Shown: positions 1-8,825, counted from the stretch's first letter. The stretch: 19,261 nucleotides of DNA from Paenarthrobacter nitroguajacolicus JCM 14115 (GCA_001313365.1 BBFS01000095.1:1-19261), one strand, 5' to 3'. The notes: generated from the letters alone by a model not told the origin. Translations and numbers: made by a program.

Positions 1-1
1 C

Positions 2-882
2 GCGGATGCCCGCGCCGGCTACACCTTCCTGTTGCCCTGGCTGCTCGGATTCATCGCCCTGACCGTAGGCCCGATGATTTCCTCGCTGTACCTGTCCTTC
101 ACCAACTACAACCTCTTCGAAGCTCCCAAGTGGATCGGCCTGGACAACTACGCCACCCTCTTCCAGGACGAGCGTTTCCTGCAGTCGGTGGGCGTGACCC
201 TGAACTACGTCATCTTCGGGACCCCCGCTGAAACTCGCCGCCGCTTTGGCGATTGCCATGTTGCTCAACAGCAAGCGCAAGGGCCAGGGCTTCTACCGGT
301 CCGCGTTCTACGCACCGTCCCTGATCGGCGCGTCCGTGTCCATCGCCATTGTCTGGAAGGCGATGTTCGGTGACGCCGGCCCCCCGTGGACCAGGGCTTG
401 TCGTTCTTCGGGATCAACCTCGGTGGTTGGGTGGGCAACCCTTCCATGACCATGCCCATGATGATCCTGCTGACCGTTTGGCAGTTCGGTGCCCCCCCAT
501 GGTGATCTTCCTGGCCGGCCTCAAGCAGATTCCGGCGGATCTCTACGAAGCAGCGTCGATGGACGGTGCCGGCCCGGTCCGGAAGTTCATGAACATCACC
601 TGGCCCATGCTTTCCCCGGTGATCTTCTTCAACCTGCTGATGGAAACCATCCACGCATTCCAGATCTTCGCTTCGGCCTACATCATCTCCAACGGTGAAG
701 GCGGCCCGGCAGGTTCCACCCTCTTCTACACCCTCTACCTGTACTTGCGCGGTTTCAGCGACTTCCGGATGGGCTACGCCTCGGCAATGGCCTGGCTCCT
801 GGTGATCGTGGTCGGCGTCATCACGCTGATCTTCTTCAAGACCTCCAAGTCCTGGGTCCACTACAGCGGTGATTCGAAATGA
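2..882 (+). CDS. Carbohydrate ABC transporter permease, MalF/UgpA type (5' truncated, frameshifted)
   Basis: Inner-membrane permease of a binding-protein-dependent sugar importer. The first residues fall outside the window; the visible frame begins ADARAGYTFLLPWLLGF, the usual first transmembrane helix. The coupling-helix (EAA) motif is clear near the C-terminus: EAASMDGAGPVRKF followed by W-P-M-L-S-P. This loop contacts the ATPase. The frame breaks three times: near 222 (five C for four), near 380 (six C for four) and near 490 (seven C before ATGG). Joining the three frames gives an ordinary family-length protein, so I treat these as sequence errors. The stop overlaps the next start as ATGA (879-882), indicating translational coupling with the partner permease. 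The substrate cannot be read from the sequence. Plant-derived oligosaccharides are plausible from the downstream esterase and oxidoreductase. A substrate-binding protein gene probably lies just upstream. Confidence 0.9.
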
Positions 883-1818
883 CAACCATGGCAACACCTA
901 CCCAGCCCGCTCCCACGAAACCATCAGCGGCACCGGTGTATAACCCGAAGTCCGAGTCCACCACGGCCAAGCGCATCAAGAGCACAATCTTCCACATTGT
1001 TGCCTTGGGACTGGTGGCGATGGTTCTCTACCCGGCCATCTGGATGATCTCCGCGTCCTTCAAACCGAATTCCGAGATTGGCGGCGCAACAACGCGTTGT
1101 GGTCGAACAACTTCAGCTTCGACAACTTCGTTACGGCCATGGAAGGAATCGGCGGCGTCTCCACGCTGACGTTCTTTACCAACTCGCTGATCCTGGCCGT
1201 CGGAGCCGTGGTGGGAACCGTCCTCTCGGCGTCCATTTCCGCCTACGCCTTCGCCCGGATCAACTTCCCCCGGCCGAGGCCTGTTCTTCGGCATGATGAT
1301 CGCCACCTTGCTCCTGCCGTTCCACGTGGTGATCATTCCGCAGTACATCGTGTTCCAGCAGCTTGGCCTGGTGGATACCTACGTGCCGCTGCTGATCGGC
1401 AAGTTCCTTGCCGCGGATGCGTTCTTCGTCTTCCTCATGGTCCAGTTCATGCGCGGCCTCCCGGCCGAACTCGACGAAGCAGCCCGCATCGACGGCGCCG
1501 GACACGTGCGGATCTTCGGATCCATCATGCTCCCACTGATGAAGCCGGCCCTGATTTCCACCTCCATTTTCTCCTTCATCTGGAGCTGGAACGACTTCCT
1601 CGGCCCGCTGCTCTACCTCAACACCCCCCGAAAAATACCCGCTCCCGCTCGCGCTGCGGCTCTTCGTCGACCAGACGCAGTCTTCGGACTACGGTGCCAT
1701 GATCGCTATGTCCGTCCTGGCGCTCCTGCCTGTGCTGGTCTTCTTTCTGGTCTTCCAGCGCTACATCGTCGAAGGCGTTTCGACGCAGGGCCTCAAGGCT
1801 AAGGACAACAGAGAATGA
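879..1818 (+). CDS. Carbohydrate ABC transporter permease, MalG/UgpE type (frameshifted)
   Basis: Second permease of the sugar importer, forming the membrane heterodimer with the preceding gene. It starts at the overlapping ATGA with a hydrophilic N-terminal tail of about 35 residues, then the first helix (HIVALGLVAMVLYPAIWMIS). The coupling-helix motif reads DEAARIDGAGHVRIFGSI followed by L-P-L. The C-terminus ends QRYIVEGVSTQGLKA, which is typical of this family. Frame breaks occur near 1082 (an extra GC in GGCGGCGCAAC), near 1267 (five C for four) and near 1625 (six C for five). All conserved blocks are present once the frames are joined, so the protein is probably intact. The stop overlaps the start of the DUF624 gene as ATGA (1815-1818), so the three genes form one operon. 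No ATPase gene is visible; such systems often share an MsmX/MalK-type ATPase encoded elsewhere. Confidence 0.92.
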
Positions 1819-2465
1819 GCACCATGAACGCGACAGGCAAGTCTTCGGGAAACCCCCGGGATTCCGGTAAACCGCTTTGCCCTCTTCGCCGAGACCATCC
1901 TGGCGGGAGTCATCGTGCTCCTCCTCTCCGTCCCCTTGGTGACGGCGCCGGCTGCCTTTGCGGCCGGCGTCGCGCACTTGGAAAGGCACCTCAGCGGAGG
2001 GACGATTCCCTCCGGAGCCTGTGGGGGGAATTTCCGTCGTGCGCTTCCCGGCAGCTGGAAGATGGGAATCACGACGGCGGTAGCCGCCGTCGTGATTGTC
2101 CTTAACCTGTTGCTCGCCTGGTGGGTCAACTGCCCGGCCGAGCGGTGATCCTGCCCGCTACGCTGATTTTGGCTGCAGCAGGCGCAGTGCTCTTCCTGCG
2201 GATCGCCGCCAACTGGAGCGGTGGCGTCAACTGGAGTGGCGATGCTGACCAACAACCCGCCGACGTTCCCGGCCCGGAGCGATGGGCGCTTGCCTACTCG
2301 CAGGCCAAGGCTGATGGATTGCGGGACTGGACAGGTTCGCTGCTATTGCTTGCTGCAGTTTTCATGACTGTTGTCTTCGTTTGGATGCTGCAGGCTCTGT
2401 TCGTCATCGTTCCCGGGACCCTGGTCCTTGCCGCAGCTGCGATCAAAATCCGCTCCCATCGTTGA
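1815..2465 (+). CDS. DUF624 (YesL-like) integral membrane protein, frameshifted
   Basis: A roughly 210-residue membrane protein recognised by its N-terminal pattern: GIPVNRFALFAETILAG, then a hydrophobic helix ending in PLVTAPAAFAAG. Further helices appear around 2065-2120, 2145-2205 and 2330-2440, for four or more membrane segments. DUF624 proteins such as YesL of Bacillus subtilis are encoded beside carbohydrate ABC permeases. Their molecular role is unknown, though help in transporter assembly or function is often suggested. The ATGA overlap with the upstream permease supports operon membership. The frame is disturbed near 1855 (extra C), near 1995 and 2033 (a short out-of-frame stretch whose alternative frame reads RDDSLRSLWGEF, the expected family sequence), and near 2130. 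The true protein is probably continuous. Confidence 0.75.
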
Positions 2466-2502
2466 GATCCGACCCAACCCGCTGAATCGAGCAGAACCCT
2501 CC

Positions 2503-3786
2503 GTGTCGCCGCGCCCGTTCCCACCGCGCCCCCCCAAATCCACTGCACCGCGAGCCCGTTCCACGGAAAGCTGGCATTACCCGCTGAGGCACCACAACTA
2601 CCGGATCTTCGTCACCCTCTCCCTTGTAGGGAGTGGCGGTGTCTGGATGCAGCGGCTCGCCCAGGATTGGCTGGTGCTGCAGCTAACGGGCAGTCCGGCC
2701 GCGGTAGGCCTCGCCGTTGCACTGCAGTTCCTGCCCATGCTGGTGGTGGGACCCATCAGCGGCGTGCTGGTGGACCTCTTCCCCCCCAAACGCCGCATCC
2801 TCCTGGTCTGCCAATCCGTCGCCGCGTTGCTGGCCGCCGGCCTGGCCGTGTGGAATGCGATGGGTGGCACGGATGTCCGGGTGGTCTATGCATCCTGTAT
2901 TGCCTTGGGCATCACCAGCGCCATCGATGGACCGGCCCGGCAGGTTTTCGTCAACGAAGTGGTGGGCGACCAAGGATTGCCCGCCGCCATCGGGCTGAAC
3001 AGTGCAATAGGCCAGCTGGGAGCCATGGCTGGCCCTGCGCTGGCAGGCGTGGTCATTGCCCAAGCGGGTCCGGCGGCGGCCTTCGCTGCCAACGCTTTGA
3101 TAGGCGTAGCTGTCTTGGTCATGATCGCGTCCATCAGGCCAGGGGAGCTGCACCATTCTTTGAAAGCGCCTGGTCCCACTCCCCCCCGGAAAGGCCAGAT
3201 CCTCGCGGGCTTCCGCTTCGTTCGAGCGCGCCCACCCCTGCTGTTGACCATGCTGCTCGCGGGCTTATTGGGTGCCTTCGGCATGAACGGGCCGGTTGTT
3301 CTCGCGGCGTTCGCGGACGGAGTGTGGCATAGCGGACCGGCCGGCTTTGGGCTCTTCAACACCGTCAGCGCTCTGGGAGCTCTTGCAGGTGCCTTGGTGG
3401 CAACACGGATCAAGCGCTTCGGGCGGAAGGGGGATCGTGGCCAGTGCAGGGCTCTTCGGCCTGACACAAGCGCTCGCTGCCTTGATGCCCACACAGGAGT
3501 GGTTCGTGGTGATGCTAATAATCGTGGGCTTCATGACCCTGGTGTTCCTCACGAGCGCAGCCACTGCGGTACAGCTCGAGGCCGGGGCAAGCGTGCGCGG
3601 CAGGGTCCTGGCGCTGTACTTCCCGCTTCTGCTGGGTGGCCATGCCTTGGGTGGCTTGCTGGCCGGGTGGCTCACGGAGACTTCGGCGTCCGCACGGGGC
3701 TTGTGGTCACGGGAGCGTTGGGCATGCTGTCCGCGGCCGTGATTGGCTTCCTGCTCTGGCGCTTTTCGGCCCGCCGCCGCGCCTAG
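2503..3786 (+). CDS. MFS transporter, EntS/MFS_3-like exporter (frameshifted)
   Basis: A major facilitator superfamily protein of about 425 residues. GTG at 2503 is chosen because an upstream ATG in the same frame would overlap the DUF624 gene by about 95 bases. The first helices carry the MFS_3 signature of a WMQRLAQDWLVLQLTGSP segment, then a loop 2-3 motif A-like element, GVLVDLFPPKRRIL. Here PP is probably P, because the C run at 2781 is seven long. Alternating hydrophobic helices continue to the C-terminus at FLLWRFSARRRA. The frame shifts near 3428 (GGAAGGGGGAT) and returns near 3680; joined, about twelve helices are covered. MFS_3 members export siderophores or small molecules. It follows the sugar permease operon by under 40 bases, so it may be co-transcribed, but its substrate is not evident. 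Confidence 0.82.
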   Translation: MSPRPFPPRPPKSTAPRARSTESWHYPLRHHNYRIFVTLSLVGSGGVWMQRLAQDWLVLQLTGSPAAVGLAVALQFLPMLVVGPISGVLVDLFPPKRRILLVCQSVAALLAAGLAVWNAMGGTDVRVVYASCIALGITSAIDGPARQVFVNEVVGDQGLPAAIGLNSAIGQLGAMAGPALAGVVIAQAGPAAAFAANALIGVAVLVMIASIRPGELHHSLKAPGPTPPRKGQILAGFRFVRARPPLLLTMLLAGLLGAFGMNGPVVLAAFADGVWHSGPAGFGLFNTVSALGALAGALVATRIKRFGRKGDRGQCRALRPDTSARCLDAHTGVVRGDANNRGLHDPGVPHERSHCGTARGRGKRARQGPGAVLPASAGWPCLGWLAGRVAHGDFGVRTGLVVTGALGMLSAAVIGFLLWRFSARRRA

Positions 3787-3830
3787 CGGGCCGCCGGTAA
3801 TTGCCAAACACCGTGCCTTCGCGTTGCGGG

Positions 3831-3877
3831 GGCCCGTTCTGCAGGCTATTCATGGCAAATACCATGCAGGGCGGGCC
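3831..3877. terminator. Hairpin between convergent genes
   Basis: The arms GGCCCGTTCTGCA (3831-3843) and TGCAGGGCGGGCC (3865-3877) pair over 13 positions, two of them G-T. The 21-base interior contains a CATGG/CCATG alternative. It lies between the stop of the MFS gene (plus) and the stop of the oxidoreductase fusion (minus), where a bidirectional terminator is expected. Neither side has a T tract, so termination is inferred from position and stem strength. Confidence 0.45.
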
Positions 3878-3898
3878 TCACAACGCGTCAGCGAGCAC

Positions 3899-5979
3899 TC
3901 ATCTGCCTGAAACCAAGCCCTCGATCGCGGCCACATCCAAGATTCCGTCGCTGATCCACACAGTGTTGGTACGGGTGAGGGAAGCCCCTGCCGCCAGTTC
4001 CACCGCGGCATCCCATGCCAAGCAGAACCCACCGCCGGGTAGTCGCTGCACCGCACGAACCACGGGTCCGCCGACTCCGAAGGTGCGCCAAACACCAGAG
4101 TGGCCGGGCCGCCGTCGAACTCTCCCGCCCAAGCCAGCCACGGCGCTACGGAACCGTGAACAGAAGGCTCGCCCTCGGCTGTGGAGGAGAAGACTCGCGA
4201 GGAAGCATTGACTGGAAGACGCCAGAAGAAGCCGCCGTAACCGCTCCCGGCCGCGCCATGGGAGCCGGGACTGCCCAGGGAAACATCCACGACGGCGGTG
4301 AGCCGGGTCTGGATCTCGAGTCGCCAGGTGCGCGCGTCCAGGAGCGTGCGGCTCAGGGAGCGCCGTTCGTTGAGGACGAGGCTGCCGTCGGATGCGAGCC
4401 AGTTGAGGTCAAGCGTGGTGGCGTCTTCTTCCCGGGCGACACTCGCTATCTCGATCCTGCCGTGGTCCTTCAAATCCACGTACTTTCCGGCCGTCCTGCG
4501 GTAGCTGCGACCGCCCCCCCAGAAGTTGCTCCCGTTGACGTCCTGCAGTGCGAAGCCCGCACCGAGGTGCCACACATGGTCCGAGGGCAGGTGGTCCGTG
4601 ACCACGATGCCGGCTGGTGTGGACACCGGGTGCACGTAAGGCCGCGGGGAGAGGCCGGGCTCGAGGTTGCTGCCGGAGCGGAGGACTGCGGTGGGAAGTG
4701 CAGCGGCGTCGGTCGGGGGTGGCGTTGGGGGAGAAGAGTGCCCCCCCGGCGCCTGCGGTGGTCGGCCGCGCCCAAGGAAGCCCCCCCAGTTCGGAGAAGG
4801 TGGCATGGGATCGGGTGGCGCGTTCCAGGATGTCCTCGATGTTCGGGATCACCGCATGGGCTTGCTCGCCCGTTCCTACCCATTCGACGTATTCCCCCCC
4901 GGGAATCAATGCGGGTGCCTCGCTGTGCGGATAGCTTCCAAAACCCGCATGAACGCGCCGCTGTGATCGAGGGGGGCTTAGCAGCGGCGTGCCCTCTGAC
5001 AGGTGCTGGAGAAGGTTCTCCGTGAGGTCGTCCCGTCCGAAGGTGTGAGAGGTTTCGCCCCGCCGCCGTGTGGACCGTTACGCGGTCTTCCGTGTAGTGG
5101 AATACCGCCGAACCTTCCGTTCCGTGGAGTGTGACGTAGGGTTCCACGGATTCGGTGGCGCAGAGGGTGAGGGCGCACGTGATGGGCAAACCGCCAATGG
5201 TGCGCAAGCGGATCACGGAGGTGTCGTCCGCTTCGATATCGTTCGCGCGGTAAAGATCCGTCTCCACAGACGCGAGGTCTTTCGCTTCCCGCGCTCCGGC
5301 GATGCGGAGCGCCGTGGCGATTGCGTGGGCCAACGGATTGGTGGCGACGCCATCAACCACATCCACGCCGTCGAGGCTGCGTTTGCCTGCCCAGCGGGAG
5401 CGCTTGTAATAGGCACGATCCCGGACCCAACGGCCCGTAGCAGTTATCCCCCCCTTCAGGTTGCCGATGCTTGGCAGCTCTTCCGAGGATTCCTCGCCCG
5501 CCAGCCTTTCCAATGCAGCGAGGGCGCGGGAGCCGAGGCTTTGGAAGCCGATTTGGACACTGCGGCCAGCCTGTCCCGCCGCTTCCTGGAGACGGAGGAA
5601 GTCGCTCATAGAGGCAACGGGGGGCTTCTCCAAATACAAATCCGCCTTGGCGGCGAGCACAGATAGGGCTAACGGAGCATGGGTCTGAATGGGGGTTGCC
5701 ACGATGATGACATCCGGACGATGCTCGCCGGCCAGCAGCTCGTCCAGGTTCGTGTGGACGGCTGTTGTCGCTGGCAGATCTCCGGGTGCCGGGGGGGGAT
5801 TGGGGGTCGGCCACGGCAACAAGGTCCACCTTGCCCTGGTCGCTGAGCCGTTCGAGGTTCCGCAAATGGTGCGTACCGAAACCGTGAACTCCCACGAGGG
5901 CGATCCTGGCAGGGGGGGCGGTCCCGGTGGCAGCGCGAGTCCCGAAGGTTGTTGGACTACTGGTGGACTGGGTGTCCAT
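3899..5979 (-). CDS. Gfo/Idh/MocA oxidoreductase fused to a DUF6807 (PmoA-like) domain, frameshifted
   Basis: The first ~385 residues form an NAD(P)-dependent sugar-type dehydrogenase. The Rossmann start is RIALVGVHGFGTHHLRNL near residue 25, and the family motif LYLEKPP lies near residue 118. The Gfo C-terminal domain ends around ERATRSHATFSELG. With run lengths corrected there is no stop. The frame continues through a linker (FSPNATPTDAAALPTAVLR) into a DUF6807 domain with HVWHLGAGFALQDVNGSNFW and the terminal WISDGILDVAAIEGLVSGR. DUF6807 is annotated as methane oxygenase PmoA in Pfam, a name with little biochemical support. Start: ATG at 5979 with GAGGAG six bases upstream. Breaks lie near 5060, 4715, 4740-4790, 4035 and 5795. 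It probably oxidises or epimerises a sugar derivative, alongside the divergent esterase. Two adjacent genes remain possible if the linker has a hidden stop. Confidence 0.8.
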
Positions 5980-6070
5980 GGCTCTCCTCGGCTGGCGGCA
6001 ACGATGGCGCGTGACGCCGTCGCCGTGTCTTCACAAAAGTGTTGGGGGGGCGGGATTAGGCTACACCTCA

Positions 6071-6082
6071 GCAAGCGCTTTC
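6071..6082. promoter_or_regulatory. LacI-family/cre-like operator between divergent genes
   Basis: GCAAGCGCTTTC contains the perfect palindrome AAGCGCTT (6073-6080) with a central CG, the core used by LacI/GalR-family repressors. It sits 94 bases upstream of the oxidoreductase-fusion start (minus) and 160 bases upstream of the esterase start (plus), so one regulator could control both. No regulator gene is visible in the window. The call rests on the motif and position. Confidence 0.45.
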
Positions 6083-6242
6083 CCGCGATTGGCTATGTTC
6101 AGTTTAGCTCGATCACCCTCAAAATGTAACGATTCAAGCAGCTACAAGTTGTTGGATTTCAGATGACGTAGGATGTCCTCTAGTGGACGCAACAGCCCGC
6201 CCCCCAGCCTGAATCTGCCCAGTCAGACCCACCTGAACCGGA

Positions 6243-7275
6243 ATGGACCATGCCCCCTCTTTGACCTTCCCCCTAGATCAGCTCCGCACCTACACCTCCA
6301 CAGCAACGCCACCAGGCGACTTCGAGGAGTTCTGGGACCGCACCATCGCAGATGCCCGCGCACTCCCGCTTGATGCGGTATTTGAGCCAGTGGACAACTA
6401 CCTCAGTGTGATCAACACTTTCGATGTCACTTTCTCCGGCTTCGGGGGGGGAGACCGCATCAAGGGCTGGCTACACGTACCCGCGCAGCTTGAACCAGGG
6501 GAGCAGCTTCCCGTGGTTGTGGAGTACATCGGCTACTCCGGTGGCAGGGGCCTGGTCAACCAGAACACCCGGTGGGCGCAGGCAGGCTACGTGCACTTCA
6601 TCATGGACACGCGCGGACAAGGCTATGGCGGCGTTGCCGGCGACACTCCGGATCCGCACCCGTCTGCCGGTGGCATCAACTACGCCGGACTCATGACCCG
6701 GGGGGGTGCGGATCACCAGGACAACTACTACTTCCGTCGGGTCTACGTGGACGCCTTCCGCGCGGTAGAAGCGGCACAGAACCATCCCGCCGTCGACCCT
6801 TCCAAGGTGGTGCTGACCGGCGTCAGCAGGGTGGCGGCATCACTGTTGCTGCTGCCGGGCTGACGGCCGGAAGGCTCGACGCGTTATCGCCGCGCTGCCC
6901 GACGTCCCGTTCCTGCAGGACTTCGCTCGCGCGATCGACATCACTCCCCCGTGGCCCGTACCCCGAGATCGCGGGATTTTTGGGGCGGCACCGCGAAAAG
7001 TACGAGCCCATGCTGGCCGTGCTGAACTACTTCGACGGCGTCCACCTGGCCGCGCGGCCACGGTCCCGGCGCTGTTCTCCGCTGCGCAGATGGACGATAT
7101 CTGCCCTCCGTCAACGGTGTTCGCCAGCTTCAACAGCTACGGCACCGGCTCACGAGGACACGGCGGTGCGCCTGAGAAGGACATTGAGGTCTACCGTTTC
7201 AACAACCACGAGGGCGGGCAGGAGCACCACTGGATCAAGCAGTTGCGGTTCCTGCGCAAACTGCTGTCATCTTGA
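6243..7275 (+). CDS. Acetylxylan esterase / cephalosporin C deacetylase family hydrolase (frameshifted)
   Basis: A carbohydrate esterase family 7 (AXE1) alpha/beta hydrolase that removes acetyl groups from xylo-oligosaccharides and related substrates. The N-terminus DFEEFWDRTIADAR and the FSGFGG-DRIKGWL block are hallmarks of the family, as are YIGYSGGRG and MDTRGQGYGG. The nucleophile elbow should read GVSQGGG near residue 195. Here it is cut by loss of one C at 6826-6828 (GTCAGCAGGG for GTCAGCCAGGG). The other catalytic residues follow in the recovered frames: Asp in MDDICPPS near 283 and His in NNHEGG near 321. Further breaks fall between 6860 and 7075. No signal peptide is seen, so the enzyme acts in the cytoplasm on imported acetylated sugars, which fits the ABC permeases and the divergent oxidoreductase. 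Confidence 0.9.
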
Positions 7276-7285
7276 TGGGCGCGAT

Positions 7286-7315
7286 TTGCCTGCTGTGAAG
7301 AACCGCGGTTATGGT
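7286..7315 (+). promoter_or_regulatory. Candidate promoter of the DAHP synthase leader
   Basis: TTGCCT (7286-7291) and TATGGT (7310-7315) are separated by 18 bases and resemble -35 and -10 elements. The predicted start, about seven bases after the -10, falls on the A of the leader ATG at 7322. That would make the leader ORF leaderless, which is common in actinobacteria and would explain why no Shine-Dalgarno sequence precedes it. This is motif inference only. Confidence 0.45.
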
Positions 7316-7321
7316 GTGGCT

Positions 7322-7384
7322 ATGACTAAGCGTTGGTATGCGTATTTTTCGTTGGCTCTGGAGGGGGGGCCCGCGTCTAACTGA
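7322..7384 (+). CDS. Putative aromatic-amino-acid leader peptide upstream of DAHP synthase
   Basis: A 20-codon ORF starting MTKRW, with the consecutive codons Trp-Tyr-Ala-Tyr-Phe at 7334-7348. One Trp, two Tyr and one Phe in five codons is the signature of an attenuation peptide that senses all three end products of the pathway begun by the downstream enzyme. It ends 117 bases before the DAHP synthase start. The seven-G run at 7363-7369 may be over-called, so the last residues and the stop are uncertain, but the sensing codons lie upstream of it. The downstream hairpins are listed separately. It could also be a chance ORF, though the codon content immediately before this particular gene argues against that. 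Confidence 0.65.
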   Translation: MTKRWYAYFSLALEGGPASN

Positions 7385-7412
7385 CACGCATCCAACTTTC
7401 CTTCAGAGCCAA
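7352..7412 (+). promoter_or_regulatory. Long-range leader stem upstream of DAHP synthase
   Basis: TTGGCTCTGGAG (7352-7363) pairs with the segment TTCAGAGCCAA and its preceding C (7401-7412) over 12 positions with one G-T pair. The 5' arm begins four bases after the Phe codon of the leader peptide. A ribosome translating or stalled in the leader would therefore control whether it forms. It sits two bases before the second hairpin, as expected of an attenuator. Confidence 0.5.
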
Positions 7413-7414
7413 CA

Positions 7415-7436
7415 GGGCAGAGATTATTCTCTGCCC
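7415..7436 (+). terminator. Attenuator-like hairpin before DAHP synthase
   Basis: GGGCAGAG (7415-7422) and CTCTGCCC (7429-7436) form a perfect 8-bp stem around the loop ATTATT. It lies after the leader peptide stop and 66 bases before the DAHP synthase start. Only TTC follows, with no real T tract, so it could be a weak terminator or a structure affecting translation. The segments CAGAG and CTCTG each occur twice in the leader, giving alternative pairings. Confidence 0.5.
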
Positions 7437-7501
7437 TTCGCCATATCCGGCGGGTTCTGAAAAGGGGGGGCCCGCTCCGCATCCCGGAACAGGACCCAGA
7501 A

Positions 7502-8656
7502 ATGACCAGCATCGCCGCAGAACCCACCGCATCGCTCGACTCTGCTGAATCCGGAGCCGCTGCTCAGCCCGCTACCTCCAATCTGCGGGTTGCCCGATTC
7601 GAGCCGCTTCCCCGCCCCGCAGGACCTCATCGCCGAGTTGCCGCTCGACGGCCGCTCGGCTGCCGTCGTCGACCGTGGCCGCGACCAGGTCCGCGCCATC
7701 ATGGACGGCGTGGACGATCGCCTTCTGGTGATCGTTGGCCCGTGCTCCATCCACGATCCCAAGGCTGGTCTCGAATACGCCCGCCGGTTGGTCAGCCAGG
7801 CCGAGAAGCACAAAGAAGACCTGCTGATCGTCATGCGGACCTACTTCGAAAAGCCGCGCACCACTGTTGGCTGGAAGGGCCTCATCAACGATCCCCCCCA
7901 TCTGGACGGCAGCCACGACATCGCCGCGGGCCTGCGCGCAGCCCGCGGATTCCTGAAGCAGGTCACCGCATTGGGTTTGCCCACGGCCACCGAATTCCTG
8001 GAGCCCATCAGCCCGCAGTACATGGCTGACCTCGTCTCCTGGGGCGCGATCGGCGCCCGCACCACGGAGAGCCAGATCCATCGCCAACTCGCATCCGGGC
8101 TGTCCATGCCTATCGGCTTCAAGAACGGAACCGACGGCGATCTCCAGGTGGCCATCGACGCTTGCGGTGCCTCCGCCGCTGAGCAGGCCTTCCTGGGAAT
8201 CGACGACGACGGCCGCGCGGCTCTCGTTGCGACGTCCGGAAACCCTGACACACACGTGATCCTCCGCGGCGGACGCAAGGGTCCCAACTACTCCGCTGCC
8301 GATGTGGCAGCTGCGTCATCCAAGCTTGCAGCGAAGGGGGCTGAATCCGCGCTTGATCGTGGATGCCAGCCACGCCAACAGTGGCAAGAGCCATCACCGG
8401 CAGGCCGAGGTTGCTCTGGAAATCGGGGCGCAGCTCGAAGCAGGGGGAGACCTCGCCGATTGCCGGCGTCATGCTGGAGAGTTTCCTTGTAGGAGGCGCG
8501 CAGAACCTGGATGTGGCCAAGCAGCTCGCGGGGGAGCAGGAGCTTGTTTACGGCCAGAGCGTCACGGATGCCTGCATGGAATGGGATGTTACGGCCTCCG
8601 TGTTGGAGCAGCTCGCAGCGTCGGCACGGAAGCGTCGTGCGGTGGTTGCGGCGTAG
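7502..8656 (+). CDS. aroG: 3-deoxy-7-phosphoheptulonate (DAHP) synthase, class I (frameshifted)
   Basis: Catalyses condensation of phosphoenolpyruvate with erythrose 4-phosphate, the first step of the shikimate pathway. Class I (AroFGH type) is shown by LLVIVGPCSIHDP, by MRTYFEKPRTTVGWKGL, by a NDP-HLDGSHDI segment, and by SWGAIGARTTESQIHRQLASG, all core active-site motifs. Later blocks, IVDASHANSGK (metal and substrate binding) and IAGVMLESFLVGG, lie in shifted frames. Breaks are near 7607 (CCCC for CCC), 8335 (five G for four) and 8443 (five G for four). The C run at 7893 is seven long and inserts one Pro into the invariant NDPHLDG; four C is the likely true length. Start: ATG at 7502, with AGGAC upstream. 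The aromatic leader peptide and hairpins suggest attenuation control. The aroG symbol reflects class only; aroF or aroH would serve equally. Confidence 0.92.
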
Positions 8657-8667
8657 ATCCGGACGCC

Positions 8668-8688
8668 GGGGGGGAGGTTGTCCCCCCC
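8668..8688 (+). terminator. G/C hairpin after DAHP synthase
   Basis: GGGGGGGA (8668-8675) pairs with TCCCCCCC (8681-8688) around GGTTG, 12 bases past the stop. Both arms are seven-base runs of the suspicious kind found throughout the window, so the true stem may be four G-C pairs plus A-T. No T tract follows. Its position suggests transcription termination. Confidence 0.4.
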
Positions 8689-8705
8689 AAGTTACTGGAA
8701 GCTCT

Positions 8706-8734
8706 TTCACATTGGCACCATCAGCCTCTAGAGT
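8706..8734 (+). promoter_or_regulatory. Candidate promoter of the BldC-like gene
   Basis: TTCACA (8706-8711) and TAGAGT (8729-8734) are spaced by 17 bases and match sigma-70-type -35 and -10 patterns with one mismatch at the -35. They lie about 90 bases before the BldC-like start, downstream of the hairpin ending the DAHP synthase unit. Motif inference only. Confidence 0.35.
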
Positions 8735-8825
8735 ATCTAGCACATGGTTGTTTGATGGCTCAGCATCGGCACACCGTTCCACTGGGGGGGGTGTCCTACT
8801 GTCTGAGAGCAAAGGAATATGGGAA

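Noticed and set aside
4015..5025. Long plus-strand open frame of about 336 codons
   Set aside because: It is antisense to the oxidoreductase-DUF6807 gene, is rich in Arg, Gly and Pro, and shows no family motif. It is a typical high-GC shadow frame.
7322..7384. Leader region as the tail of the esterase gene
   Set aside because: The esterase frame ends at 7275 with the expected C-terminus. The open frame that continues to 7384 is out of register with the esterase motifs near its end.
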